Shown: one piece after another, positions 26,507 to 35,293 of the stretch
Position numbering within the stretch: position 1 is the first letter of the stretch
Layout: every line of letters starts with the position of its first letter
Origin: Korobacter sp036501185
GTDB taxonomy: Bacteria; Acidobacteriota; Terriglobia; Terriglobales; Acidobacteriaceae
Length of the DNA stretch: 64,000 nucleotides
Direction: 5' to 3'
Assembly: GCA_036501185.1 (NCBI GenBank)
Contig: DASYAU010000014.1
Span: 42,999 to 106,998 of the forward strand
Notes under the pieces: generated by a model
Database searches by the model: none
Seen by the model: the letters and a program-made list of their open reading frames with translations, nothing else
Told to the model about the DNA's origin: nothing
Made by a program: the position numbers and the translations under genes

Positions 26507-26983
26507 TTATTTCCCTTTGGCTGCGGCCTCGGCAACGGGGCAGGTCCAATCGGAGCTGCCGTCATCGGCGAGCGTGCCGGTGCAAGAGCCTGAGGGACCA
26601 CCTGTCTTGAATTTGCCGGTGCCGCCGCTGACTTTCCACTTGTTGCTGGCAGTCTTCTTGGATCGGTCTCCGCTGCCCTGGTAGTTGTAGTAGGCCTTAT
26701 CGCCGCTATCCATGGTGACGACGAAGCGGCCGTGATTGGTGAAGGAGGTTTTGTGAGCGTCCTGGAATTCCGTGAACTCGGCTGTTTTTTCGCCCATGGC
26801 GCTTGCGGTTGCTGTGCAATTGCCTTGGGCGATCACGTAAAGGTGACCAGTACCGTCAGGAACTTCGAGCTGATTCTGCATGGTGGGTTTATCGCAATGC
26901 CACTTGGTTTCTCCCGAAGTTTGAGCCATTGCGAATGCTGACAATACAAGGACCCACAACGCAACTGCGTAGTGTTTGCGCAT
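26507..26983 (-). CDS. Small secreted protein of unknown function
   Basis: A 158-residue protein with a clear signal peptide (MRKHYAVALWVLVLSAFAMA, cleavage before QTSGE). The mature part is about 138 residues, with four cysteines that could form two disulfides (WHCDKP, GNCTATA, GSCTGTL, WTCPVAE), and is rich in Gly, Ser, Thr and Lys, as in a small beta-sandwich. I do not recognise the family. AAGGAG precedes ATG 26983 by 7 nt, which decides this start over 27055. The gene lies between the OPT operon and the ADOP permease, all on the minus strand. Confidence 0.75.
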   Translation of the reverse strand: MRKHYAVALWVLVLSAFAMAQTSGETKWHCDKPTMQNQLEVPDGTGHLYVIAQGNCTATASAMGEKTAEFTEFQDAHKTSFTNHGRFVVTMDSGDKAYYNYQGSGDRSKKTASNKWKVSGGTGKFKTGGPSGSCTGTLADDGSSDWTCPVAEAAAKGK

Positions 26984-27070
26984 GTTCTCTCCTTGCAAGA
27001 TTGTTGGGAAAAGCGGAGAAACTCTACACCTCGGGGCCGATGTTGTCATCGACAAAAAGTTAACGGACCG

Positions 27071-29542
27071 CTAAACCGAACGCAGGGAGCGGATGGGGTC
27101 GGCCGTGGCAGCGCGCAGGGCAGGCAGCAGACATGCGATCAGGGCGAGCAAAAGCATGAAGGCAGCACAAACGGCGTAAATTCCGGGGTCTGTGGCACTC
27201 ACTTCAAAGAGTTGGGAGCGCAGTAGGCGCGAGAGCGCAGCGGATCCGGCGGTTCCCAACGCGCAGCCGATGAGCGCCATGCGCGCGCCCCACGCGAGAA
27301 CAAGGCGAGCAATGTTCTGCCGCTGGGCGCCGATGGCCATGCGGATCGCGATTTCCTGGTCGCGAATGGAGACGGAGAACGCTACGACCGCGTAGATGCC
27401 AATCATGGCAAGGAGCAAGGCGCCGATGGCGAAGGTTGTAATTAGCGACGCGTTGAAGCGGCGCGGTGCTTCAACATCCACGAGGGCATCGCTCAAGGAT
27501 TCGACGCTGGTCAACGCCAGGCGCGGATCGATGCCGGCGACGACCGAGCGTAATGTGTTGGTGAGCTGGTCGGGAGGTAAGGCAGAGCGCACGGCGATGA
27601 ACCCACCGCTCGGATACGTGAGTGGCGCCGTGGAAATACCCGCGCGAAGGAGTGCGGGCTGCATTTCAGGGAGATACATCTGCTCGCCGGCGGGCTCATC
27701 GCGGGAACCGTTTCTCACGTCGGCAACGAGGCCGACGACGGTCGCCCACGGGAGTCCCTTGTGCGGATTACCGATGTGCAGGCGCTTGCCGATGGGTGAC
27801 TGTCCGGGCCACCAGCGTTTGGCAAATCTTTGGTTGACGATGACCACCAGGGGCGCGCCGTCGCGGTCTTGCGGGGTAAAGGTACGGCCTTCAAGAAGCG
27901 GGATAGCAAGGGTTCGAAAGTAGTCGCCGTAGGTGAGGGTAAATTGCGCAAATTCCAATTTCCAGGCCGAATCGGAGGTGCCATCGACGGTGTAGGTGGC
28001 AAGTGGGAAACCATTGCTGGCCGGAACGGAGTTGCTGATCGTGGTGGCGATCGTGCCGGGCTGCGACGATAAGCGCTCGAGCAGAGTGCGGTCGAAATTT
28101 TCGACGACCTGGTTTGAGCCGTAGAAGTTGGGCGGGAGTTGATACGCCGCGAGAAGCACCTGCTGGGGTCGGAAACCGGGATTCACGGCGAGCATTTTCT
28201 GGTAACTACGAAGCAGTGCGCCGGACGCAGTGAGCAGCATGAGGGCGACGGCAATTTCGGAAACGACGAGCGCCGAGCGCAACCACTCGTGGCTGGAGCC
28301 GTGCGAGCCGGTCGGCGAGCTCTGCTTGAGGCTCTCTAACAGGTTGGTGCGGAGTGCTGCAAATGCGGGCGCGAGGCTGCTGATGATTCCCGTGGCGAAG
28401 GCGAGGAGAAGTGCAAACACGGCGACACGGGGATCGATGGCAATCGCGGTTAAGCGCGGCAAGGTATCGGGCAGTTCCTTGACGATGACCGGCAGCAAAA
28501 CGGCTGCGAGTCCGAGGCCGAGAGTCCCGCCCGCGAGGCTCAGCACGAGGCCTTCGCAGGCAGACTGACGAAGGACTCCACTCACGCGGGCACCGAGAGC
28601 GAGGCGAACGGCGTATTCGCGGCGGCGTCGAATCGCGCGCACAAGAAGCATGACCGCGACGTTCACGCAAACGATCAGCAACACGACGGAGACAGAAACG
28701 AACAATGTCCGGAGCAGCGTGCGAGAGTCGCCTACAACGGTTTCGAGCAGCGGCGTCACATCGCCGCGAATGCGGATGGCCGCCATATTCTGCGGGAACG
28801 TTCGCATGACCTGCTGGGCGACACGGTTAGTGTCAGCAGCGGCCTGGGCGAGCGAGACATTGTCTTTGAGTCTCGCAATCATGAGGAAACTCCAGACCCC
28901 GGCCGCGTTATCGGAGAGTTCGTCAGGAGTTAGGCTGAGCGGCACCCAGAGCTGGGTCTGGTTGAGGCGGCCGGGATTGACGGGAAATTCGAAGCTTCGC
29001 GGCATTACGCCGATGACGGTGTAGTTTCTTCGATCGAGAGTGATCGTGCTGCCAACGACGTGAGGGTCGCGATGGAAGCGGGTCGTCCAGAGCGAGTAGC
29101 TGATGACTGCGAGCGGCTCGGAGGAATTTTCCTCCTGCGGGGTGAACGTGCGACCGATTAGCGGTTCGACTCCGAGTGTCGGAAATGTGCTCGCACTAAC
29201 ACGGGCAGCTTGGATGTTTTCAGGATTTTCCCCGCCGGATAGTTCATAAGCAGAGGGGATGTAGCCCGCCATTGACGAGAACGCGGTGGCCGCGGTGGGA
29301 TATAAGGGGATTTCGCGCGCGGTGACGGAAATGTTCGCGCCTTCACGAAGGTGATCGCCGAGCATGACGAGGCGGCTGGGATCACGGAATGGTAGCGGGC
29401 GCAGGAGAATGCCTTCGACAAGCGAGAAGACGAGCGTGGTTGCGCCAATGCCGAGTGCCAGGGTGAGAACGATCGTGACCGTGAAACCTGGAGTTTTCCG
29501 CAATTGGCGGAGCGCGAAACGGGCGTCGCGGGAGAGTGCCAT
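27071..29542 (-). CDS. Acidobacterial duplicated orphan permease (ADOP; MacB/FtsX-like)
   Basis: An 823-residue protein with the MacB permease fold: N-terminal motif ARFALRQLRKTPGFTVTIVLTLALGIGA, shown here as FALRQLRKTPGF then LTLALGIGA, a membrane segment, a periplasmic MacB core, three membrane segments (about 285-430), then a second core and FtsX block ending near 815. This two-fold repeat without an adjacent ATP-binding subunit is what defines the ADOP family, which is expanded in Acidobacteria. No ABC ATPase gene is found nearby, consistent with 'orphan'. Substrate unknown. ATG 29542 is chosen because GAGG lies 7 nt upstream; a TTG two codons earlier is the longest possibility. Confidence 0.9.
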   Translation of the reverse strand: MALSRDARFALRQLRKTPGFTVTIVLTLALGIGATTLVFSLVEGILLRPLPFRDPSRLVMLGDHLREGANISVTAREIPLYPTAATAFSSMAGYIPSAYELSGGENPENIQAARVSASTFPTLGVEPLIGRTFTPQEENSSEPLAVISYSLWTTRFHRDPHVVGSTITLDRRNYTVIGVMPRSFEFPVNPGRLNQTQLWVPLSLTPDELSDNAAGVWSFLMIARLKDNVSLAQAAADTNRVAQQVMRTFPQNMAAIRIRGDVTPLLETVVGDSRTLLRTLFVSVSVVLLIVCVNVAVMLLVRAIRRRREYAVRLALGARVSGVLRQSACEGLVLSLAGGTLGLGLAAVLLPVIVKELPDTLPRLTAIAIDPRVAVFALLLAFATGIISSLAPAFAALRTNLLESLKQSSPTGSHGSSHEWLRSALVVSEIAVALMLLTASGALLRSYQKMLAVNPGFRPQQVLLAAYQLPPNFYGSNQVVENFDRTLLERLSSQPGTIATTISNSVPASNGFPLATYTVDGTSDSAWKLEFAQFTLTYGDYFRTLAIPLLEGRTFTPQDRDGAPLVVIVNQRFAKRWWPGQSPIGKRLHIGNPHKGLPWATVVGLVADVRNGSRDEPAGEQMYLPEMQPALLRAGISTAPLTYPSGGFIAVRSALPPDQLTNTLRSVVAGIDPRLALTSVESLSDALVDVEAPRRFNASLITTFAIGALLLAMIGIYAVVAFSVSIRDQEIAIRMAIGAQRQNIARLVLAWGARMALIGCALGTAGSAALSRLLRSQLFEVSATDPGIYAVCAAFMLLLALIACLLPALRAATADPIRSLRSV

Positions 29543-29826
29543 CGTCAATCCTCAATCCTCGTTGCGGGATTATCGCGCAGAAGAACGATCGCCGCGACGG
29601 AGTTCGAACCCGCAATCTGTGAGTTGAACCCAGATTTTGAATTTTCCGATTGCATCGGGAGCTGAGGTTGAGCACCTCGAAATCGCGGATCGCGGACTGT
29701 TCAAAGCTGATTTGACGCTCGCGCGGCAATTGCGCTTTCCGGAGTTCTAGAATTCCCCATCACCCTGCGGCCAACAAAGGAATGAAGACTGCAAGCCGAA
29801 GTGGACTCGTACCTGCCCAGTGCTGG
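29543..29826. other. Gene-free interval upstream of the ADOP gene
   Basis: About 335 bp separate the ADOP start from the next gene's stop at 29878. I see no supportable gene here; apart from the terminator at 29827-29851, the visible structures are small (for example GAGGT-TGAGC-ACCTC at about 29662-29677). The interval should contain the ADOP promoter, but no convincing -35/-10 pair was found by eye. Confidence 0.5.
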
Positions 29827-29851
29827 AAAAAGCGGCAGGAGAACCGCCGCT
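29827..29851 (-). terminator. Terminator of the chitobiase-domain gene
   Basis: On the minus strand AGCGGC and GCCGCT form a 6-bp stem (plus coordinates 29831-29836 and 29846-29851) with a 9-nt loop, followed by TTTTT (29827-29831). It lies 27 bp beyond the stop at 29878. Confidence 0.7.
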
Positions 29852-29877
29852 CCGTTTGCAAGAAAAGAAATGGAGCT

Positions 29878-30843
29878 TCAGGGCTCGAGCGGTGTGTCTT
29901 GGGCGACGGCCGCAGTCAGTGGCATGCCTGGATTGATCTGGGCTTCATCGCCACGGAAGGCTAACGCGGCTGCCCCGACCACCGGGATAAGGACCAGGTG
30001 ATTTCGGGAGTAATGATTGCGTCCCTCGAGAGTTTCACCGCCGGTGAGGGCGATTTGTTTGCCATCGATGGTCAGCGAGTGGACTTCGAACGCGATATCG
30101 CCGGGGACGCCGAGGTGCCCAGAGTGATCAGCCTGAACGATCCTGGCCTCGACCGGAGTGCCTTTGGGTATGACGGTTGTGGCCCCGACCCGGACATCCT
30201 GGTTCAGGACAAGTTGAATAGGGTCGCCAACCTGCGCGGTCTTCGAACTCACGGTCGCGGCGGTGACGAGGTGGAGCGACGTGCCGGCGTGAAGTGTTCC
30301 ATCGGTGGTAAGGGGCGCCGGCTCGTTGTGAGCGAGGGTACCGGCAACGCTGTAGGTCGCGCTCGCGATCAGGCTTTGACCTGTGGTTGGAGCGACGGCA
30401 ATGGCCTGCAATACAACGGTGTGGGAGATAGTGATCGGGCCGGTGTAGCGCTTGGACTTGATGGTGGGCGCCCATCCGTTGGTGGTGTAGTAGATGGTGG
30501 CGAGATGGGTGCGACTCTTCAGGCGGATGGTGGTGCCCGCTGGGACGCTGCCGGAGTGAATCGAGAACGCCGGCGCCGCGGTTCCGGGATTGATGGATGT
30601 GGAGTTTGCGGCGTTGGCCGCAGCCTGCTGGCTGGCGGCGGCAGTAGCAGAGGCTTGCTGCATCTGGATTTGGGCTTGGGTGGCGGCTTGTTGCGCCTGC
30701 ATGGCTGACTGCTACGCGGCCATCGCGCCGGGATCTTGGGCGAGGGCGGAAGCCGCAAGAAGAAGCAGGACCACGATCGTCAGAAAACTAAGAAGTTGAG
30801 TGGAGAGAGGGGAACGGCGGCGGGAGGAGCGGAGACGCGTCAT
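29878..30843 (-). pseudogene. Secreted protein with chitobiase C-terminal-like domain, interrupted by an amber codon
   Basis: Reading from ATG 30843, which has AAGGAGG 4 nt upstream, gives a signal peptide (SFLTIVVLLLLAASALA then QDPGAM), then TAG at 30714-30712 (codon 44), then the same frame continues for 274 residues to the stop at 29878. The downstream part has a Gln/Ala-rich helix, a chitobiase/beta-hexosaminidase C-terminal-like domain (AGTTIRLKSRTHLATIYYTTNG near the start, here split: GTTIRLKSRTHL, ATIYYTTNGWAPT), and a C-terminal domain with TLHAGTSLHLVTAATVSSK. One base change (CAG to TAG) would explain the break. The next ATG (30702) has no ribosome site and no signal peptide. It is either a recent pseudogene, a sequencing error or an amber readthrough. 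Confidence 0.75.
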
Positions 30844-31183
30844 ACAGCCTCCTTGATCTTGCTTTCTTACATAGGATAAGACGACATCCTGCAGATGAAA
30901 GTAGCACCTTCAAGGCAAAAGACCAGTAAAGAATCAAAACGACGGTGCGGCATTGCGTAAACGGAAAAGCCGGCAAAATCGGCGGCCACGTGTGAGGCGT
31001 CATGGAAGGTCGGTCCTGCTGGCCGGAAGGTGCTAGAACCCATTCGCTGCGCGGGTGCTGCCAACCGCTGGTAACTCTCGCGCATTCCATGAGTTAGGGT
31101 GCTGCTCGGGTGATAGAACCGGGTATGCTAACAGGTGCCGAAATGGGGCTTTAGCCCGTCAAACCACGTATACTGGAAGGCAG
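30844..31183. other. Divergent intergenic region between the interrupted secreted gene and ispH
   Basis: This 340-bp stretch has no gene that I can support. It should carry divergent promoters. Visible items are a good ribosome site for the minus-strand gene (30848-30854), a GGGCT-TT-AGCCC palindrome (31146-31157) and a TATACT hexamer (31169-31174) that resembles a -10 box but lies only 10 nt before the ispH start and lacks a matching -35. Confidence 0.5.
31145..31157. repeat. GGGCTTTAGCCC-type palindrome
   Basis: GGGCT (31146-31150) and AGCCC (31153-31157) form a short perfect dyad with a 2-nt centre, just upstream of ispH. The motif resembles short palindromes often scattered through soil bacterial genomes; one copy in the window does not prove a repeat family. 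Confidence 0.3.
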
Positions 31184-32161
31184 ATGAGTCCCGTTCAAAA
31201 CGACAAAACTTTGCTATTGCTGAAGCCCAGGGGCTTCTGCGCAGGGGTGGTTCGCGCCATCGATATTGTCCGGATTGCGCTCGAGGCGTTCGGAGCACCG
31301 ATTTACGTGCGCAAGGAGATCGTCCATAACCGGTACGTTGTCGACGACTTGGCGAGCAAGGGCGCGATCTTCGTGGACGAAATTGACGAGGTCCCCAACG
31401 GCCAGCGGGTCATTTACTCGGCCCATGGCGTGGCTCCGGAAGTCCGAGAGGCCAGTAAGAAGCGCGGCCTGCGAGTGATTGACGCGACCTGTCCGCTGGT
31501 GACCAAGGTTCACGTGGAGGCGATCAAGTTCGCCAAGGAAGGACACTCGCTCGTGTTGATTGGGCATCACGACCACGATGAGGTGGTCGGGACCCTGGGT
31601 GAGGCGCCGGACGTAACTTACGTGATTTCCACGCCGGAAGAGGTGGAGACGCTAAACATCCCGGATCCGAACCGGGTGGCCTACCTGACTCAGACCACGT
31701 TGTCCCTCGACGAGACGGTGCACGTAATCGCAGCTCTGAAGAAAAAATTTCCGAACATCAAGGGGCCGCACGCGCAGGACATTTGTTATGCGACGGAGAA
31801 CCGCCAGACGGCAGTGAAAGACGTTTCGGCCGACTGCGATCTGCTGCTGGTGGTTGGCTCGGACAATAGTTCGAACTCCAATCGGCTGGTGGAAGTGGCG
31901 CGCAACCTGGCCACGAACTCGCACCTGATCGAGAACTACAAGGCGATCAAGCCGGAGTGGCTGGAAGGCGTGAAGACAGTTGGCGTAACCGCTGGGGCAT
32001 CGGCTCCGGAAGTGCTCGTAGAGCGGGTGGTGGAGTTCCTGACGAGTAAGGGCTTCACGAACCTCAAAGAAGTGGAAGTGATGCCGGAGAACGTGCGGTT
32101 TGGATTGCCTCCGGAGATTGTGGCGGCGATTGGATCTGCACCCGGGCAGGCGGCGCAGTAG
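31184..32161 (+). CDS. ispH: 4-hydroxy-3-methylbut-2-enyl diphosphate reductase (IspH/LytB)
   Basis: A 325-residue 4Fe-4S enzyme for the last step of the MEP pathway, giving IPP and DMAPP. The three cluster cysteines are in KPRGFCAGVVRAI, IDATCPLVTKVH and AQDICYATENRQ, with conserved IGHHDHDEVVGT and SAHGVAPEV (catalytic-site His) between. ATG 31184 follows GGAAGG; the frame continues upstream to 31055 with non-coding-like sequence. Its stop lies 89 bp before shc, so isoprenoid precursor supply and hopanoid synthesis are adjacent and perhaps cotranscribed. Confidence 0.96.
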   Translation: MSPVQNDKTLLLLKPRGFCAGVVRAIDIVRIALEAFGAPIYVRKEIVHNRYVVDDLASKGAIFVDEIDEVPNGQRVIYSAHGVAPEVREASKKRGLRVIDATCPLVTKVHVEAIKFAKEGHSLVLIGHHDHDEVVGTLGEAPDVTYVISTPEEVETLNIPDPNRVAYLTQTTLSLDETVHVIAALKKKFPNIKGPHAQDICYATENRQTAVKDVSADCDLLLVVGSDNSSNSNRLVEVARNLATNSHLIENYKAIKPEWLEGVKTVGVTAGASAPEVLVERVVEFLTSKGFTNLKEVEVMPENVRFGLPPEIVAAIGSAPGQAAQ

Positions 32162-32250
32162 AACGGCAGCAGAAGAGCCCGTAGGGGTCCTTCGACTTCG
32201 CGGCCTCAGGCCCCTCCGCCCATAATGACAGCAGAGTTGCAAAGGGATTG

Positions 32251-34230
32251 ATGGACGAAAAGAACATCCAATCAGAGATCCGGTTTGGGAAGATCGACGG
32301 CGTCCGCACGCGGATTGCCGAGGCCATGGAGTCCGCGAAGAACTATCTCTTCTCGCGGCAGGACAAGGAAGAGGGCTTCTGGTGCGGCGAGCTCGAGGCC
32401 GACACCACACTGCAGTCCGACTACATTGTGCTGCACACGCTGCTGGGGACGGGCGATCCCGTCAAGATGGAGAAAGCAGCAAAGCAGATTCTCGAACATC
32501 AATTGGATGACGGATCCTGGAACATCTACACGGATGGGCCGGGCAACATCAGCGCGACGGTGAAGGCTTATTTCTCGCTGAAGCTGATGGGACGCAAGCC
32601 GGATGAGCCGCCAATGGTGAAGGCGCGGGAGTGGATCCTGGCGCACGGCGGCGCGACCGCGATCAATACCTTCTCGAAGATGTACCTCTGCTTCTTCGGG
32701 CAATATGACTACGACGCGGTGCCGGCGATCCCGCCGGAAATCGTATTATTTCCCAACTGGTTCTGGTTCAACGTGTACGAAATTTCGTCATGGTCGCGCG
32801 CCATTCTTGTGCCGCTGGCGATCTGCTACGCGAAGAAGCCGTTCAAGAAGATTCCCGACGAGATGAATATTGACGAGTTGTTCCTCGAAGGACGGCACGG
32901 CAATCTGCATTTGAAATGGGATCAGCACCTGGTTTCGTGGCGGAACTTCTTCCTTTTGCTGAACAAGGTTGTGCACTTCTTCGAGAGGGTGCATGTGCGT
33001 CCGCTGCGAACTCTGGCGTTGAAGCACGCCGAGAAGTGGATGCTCGAACGCCTGGAGATGAGCGACGGGCTGGGCGCAATCTATCCGGCAATTTTGAATT
33101 CCATCATCGCTCTCAAGGCGCAGGGATATTCGACCGATGATCCGCAAGTGATCCGCGCGATGGATGAGTTTGAGAAGCTCGGCATCGAAGAAAAAGAGAC
33201 GTTTCGCATGCAGCCCTGCATGAGTCCGGTGTGGGACACCGCGTACATGGTGTACGCGCTGGGTGAGGCGGGAGTGCCGTCCGACGACCCGCGGATGGTG
33301 AAGGCCGCCGAGTGGATGCTGAAGAAGCAGGTGACGCATAAGGGCGACTGGGCGGTGAAGGTCCCGAACGTGCAACCGGCGGGTTGGTACTTCGAATTCA
33401 ACAACGAGTTTTACCCGGACGTGGATGATACGGCGCAGGTGATCCTGGCGCTGAACCACGTGCGCACTTCCAATGAGCGCTACCACGACGAGACAGTGCA
33501 GCGCGCGCTGACGTGGGAACTCGCCATGCAGTGCAAGGGTGGGGGCTGGGCATCGTTCGACAAAGACAACGACAAGATGGTCTTCCAGCACATCCCGTTC
33601 GCCGACCACAACGCCATGCTCGATCCACCGACGGTGGACGTCACCGGACGTGTACTGGAAGCGCTATCGCATCATGGATATTCCGTGAAAGACAAAGTCG
33701 TGCAGCGTGCGGTGAAGTTCATCCAGAGCGAGCAGGAGCCGGATGGATCGTGGTTCGGACGCTGGGGCGTGAACTACATCTACGGCACCATGCTGTGCCT
33801 GCGCGGACTGGCAGCGGTGGGCGTGGACCATCATGAACCGATGGTGCAGCAGGCGGCGGAGTGGCTGCGCATGGTGCAGAACCCCGACGGCGGTTGGGGC
33901 GAGACGGTGGGTTCGTACGACGATGCGAAGCTCCGCGGCACTGGGCCGAGCACGGCTTCGCAAACGGCGTGGGCGATCATGGGACTGCTCGCCGCGAACG
34001 ATTTGCGCAGCGATTCGGTGACGCGTGGCATCGCTTGGCTGCTGGAACAGCAGAAGTCGGATGGGTCGTGGTGGGATCCGTGGATCACGGGCACAGGTTT
34101 CCCGCGCGTGTTCTACCTTAAGTACACGATGTACGCCGAGTACTTCCCGCTGATCGCTCTGGCGACCTACGAGCGGCGACTGAATACACCTCTGGATGAG
34201 AAGGTGAAGCTGGGGCCGCAAAGTCAGTGA
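32251..34230 (+). CDS. shc: Squalene-hopene cyclase
   Basis: A 659-residue class II triterpene cyclase that converts squalene to hopene at the membrane. The catalytic acid motif is DVDDTA (about residue 390), and several QW repeats are visible (for example QLDDGSWNIY, EQEPDGSWFGRWG, QNPDGGWGE, QKSDGSWWD). The length is normal for the family. ATG 32251 follows AAGGGAT closely; a TTG directly before it is the longest frame start. Downstream hpnA, hpnG, two dehydrogenases and hpnCDE form a hopanoid cluster, with an inverted repeat in the gap before hpnA. Confidence 0.97.
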   Translation: MDEKNIQSEIRFGKIDGVRTRIAEAMESAKNYLFSRQDKEEGFWCGELEADTTLQSDYIVLHTLLGTGDPVKMEKAAKQILEHQLDDGSWNIYTDGPGNISATVKAYFSLKLMGRKPDEPPMVKAREWILAHGGATAINTFSKMYLCFFGQYDYDAVPAIPPEIVLFPNWFWFNVYEISSWSRAILVPLAICYAKKPFKKIPDEMNIDELFLEGRHGNLHLKWDQHLVSWRNFFLLLNKVVHFFERVHVRPLRTLALKHAEKWMLERLEMSDGLGAIYPAILNSIIALKAQGYSTDDPQVIRAMDEFEKLGIEEKETFRMQPCMSPVWDTAYMVYALGEAGVPSDDPRMVKAAEWMLKKQVTHKGDWAVKVPNVQPAGWYFEFNNEFYPDVDDTAQVILALNHVRTSNERYHDETVQRALTWELAMQCKGGGWASFDKDNDKMVFQHIPFADHNAMLDPPTVDVTGRVLEALSHHGYSVKDKVVQRAVKFIQSEQEPDGSWFGRWGVNYIYGTMLCLRGLAAVGVDHHEPMVQQAAEWLRMVQNPDGGWGETVGSYDDAKLRGTGPSTASQTAWAIMGLLAANDLRSDSVTRGIAWLLEQQKSDGSWWDPWITGTGFPRVFYLKYTMYAEYFPLIALATYERRLNTPLDEKVKLGPQSQ

Positions 34231-34302
34231 TTGGTAATTAGTGATTAGTGATTGGTTCGAATTGGTTTCACTAACCACTAATCACTAACCGCTCATTACT
34301 GC
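34225..34302. repeat. AT-rich long inverted repeat between shc and hpnA
   Basis: The left arm (34225-34257) contains three near-copies of a TTAGTGA/TTGGTGA-like heptad; the right arm (about 34266-34302) is its imperfect reverse complement. The core arms 34238-34250 and 34276-34288 match over 13 bases. The whole 76-bp gap between the shc stop and the hpnA start is taken up by it, and its base composition is much lower in G+C than the flanks. It could form a strong hairpin within the operon message. Confidence 0.75.
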
Positions 34303-34306
34303 TTTC

Positions 34307-35293
34307 ATGAAAGTTTTCGTTACAGGGGCGACGGGGTTCTTGGGTAGCCATGTGGCTGAGCAGTTGGAAGCCATGGGCGCGAATGTCCGCGTACTCCTGC
34401 GGAAGAGTAGCCGGACGGAGAACCTGGAGTCGCTGAGAGCAGAGCGTGTGGTTGGCGATCTGCGTGACTTCGAGTCGCTGAAGAAGGGAATGGCCGGATG
34501 CGAGTTTGTGTTCCATGTGGCGGCCGATTATCGGCTATGGGCGCGCAACCCGGAGGAAATGTACGCGTCGAATGTCGAAGGTACGAAGCTGATTATTCGC
34601 GCGGCGCAGGAAACCGGCGTGCGCCGGGTGATTTATACAAGCTCCGTGGCAACGATGGGGTTCGGTAATAACGGGAACGTGGTGGATGAGAAGACATCCG
34701 TGAATCTCGGAATGATGATCGGGCACTATAAGAAGTCGAAGTTCCAGGCGGAGCAGGCGGCGTTTGAAATGGCGAAAGCAGGAGCGGAAGTGGTGATCGT
34801 GAATCCAAGCACGCCGATTGGAGAGCGCGACATAAAGCCAACTCCGACGGGACAGATCGTGGTCGACTTTCTGAAGAAAAAGTTTCCAGCGTACGTGGAT
34901 ACCGGATTGAATCTCGTCGATGTGCGCGGATGCGCCAAGGGCCATATTCAGGCGATGGAGCGCGGGCGCAGCGGCGAGCGATACATCCTGGGCGGCGAGA
35001 ACCTGACACTGAAACAAATTCTCGACAAGCTAGCGGCGATCACCGGATTGCCGTCGCCGACGGTGAAATTGCCCTACGCGGTCGCGCTGGCCGCAGGCGC
35101 GGTCGATACCGTGTTCACTGGCTACATTCGCGGCAAAGAGCCGCGGGCGAACCTCGATGCCGTGCGCATGGGGCGCAAGAAGATGTACGTTTCTTCGGCC
35201 AAAGCGGAAGTGGAACTCGGCTACAAAGTGGGCTCAGCCGATGATGGCTTGCGGCGCGCGGCGGAGTGGTTTCGCGCGCATGGGTACGCGTAA
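34307..35293 (+). CDS. hpnA: Hopanoid-associated sugar epimerase HpnA
   Basis: A 328-residue extended short-chain dehydrogenase/epimerase. The NAD-binding TGATGFLGSHV motif opens the protein, and the catalytic pair is in GHYKKSKFQAE (Tyr-x3-Lys). The sequence and its place after shc match HpnA, a hopanoid-cluster epimerase whose exact substrate is not firmly known; a role in maturing the sugar-derived side chain is usually assumed. Its stop overlaps the hpnG start (TAATG), so the two are translationally coupled. Confidence 0.93.
   Translation: MKVFVTGATGFLGSHVAEQLEAMGANVRVLLRKSSRTENLESLRAERVVGDLRDFESLKKGMAGCEFVFHVAADYRLWARNPEEMYASNVEGTKLIIRAAQETGVRRVIYTSSVATMGFGNNGNVVDEKTSVNLGMMIGHYKKSKFQAEQAAFEMAKAGAEVVIVNPSTPIGERDIKPTPTGQIVVDFLKKKFPAYVDTGLNLVDVRGCAKGHIQAMERGRSGERYILGGENLTLKQILDKLAAITGLPSPTVKLPYAVALAAGAVDTVFTGYIRGKEPRANLDAVRMGRKKMYVSSAKAEVELGYKVGSADDGLRRAAEWFRAHGYA

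Noticed and set aside
29595..29625. tRNA-like T-arm (GTTCGAAC flanked by weakly pairing bases) on the minus strand
   Set aside because: A 5-pair T-arm with wobble pairs can be drawn, but no matching 7-bp acceptor stem, D-arm or anticodon arm exists at the right distances.
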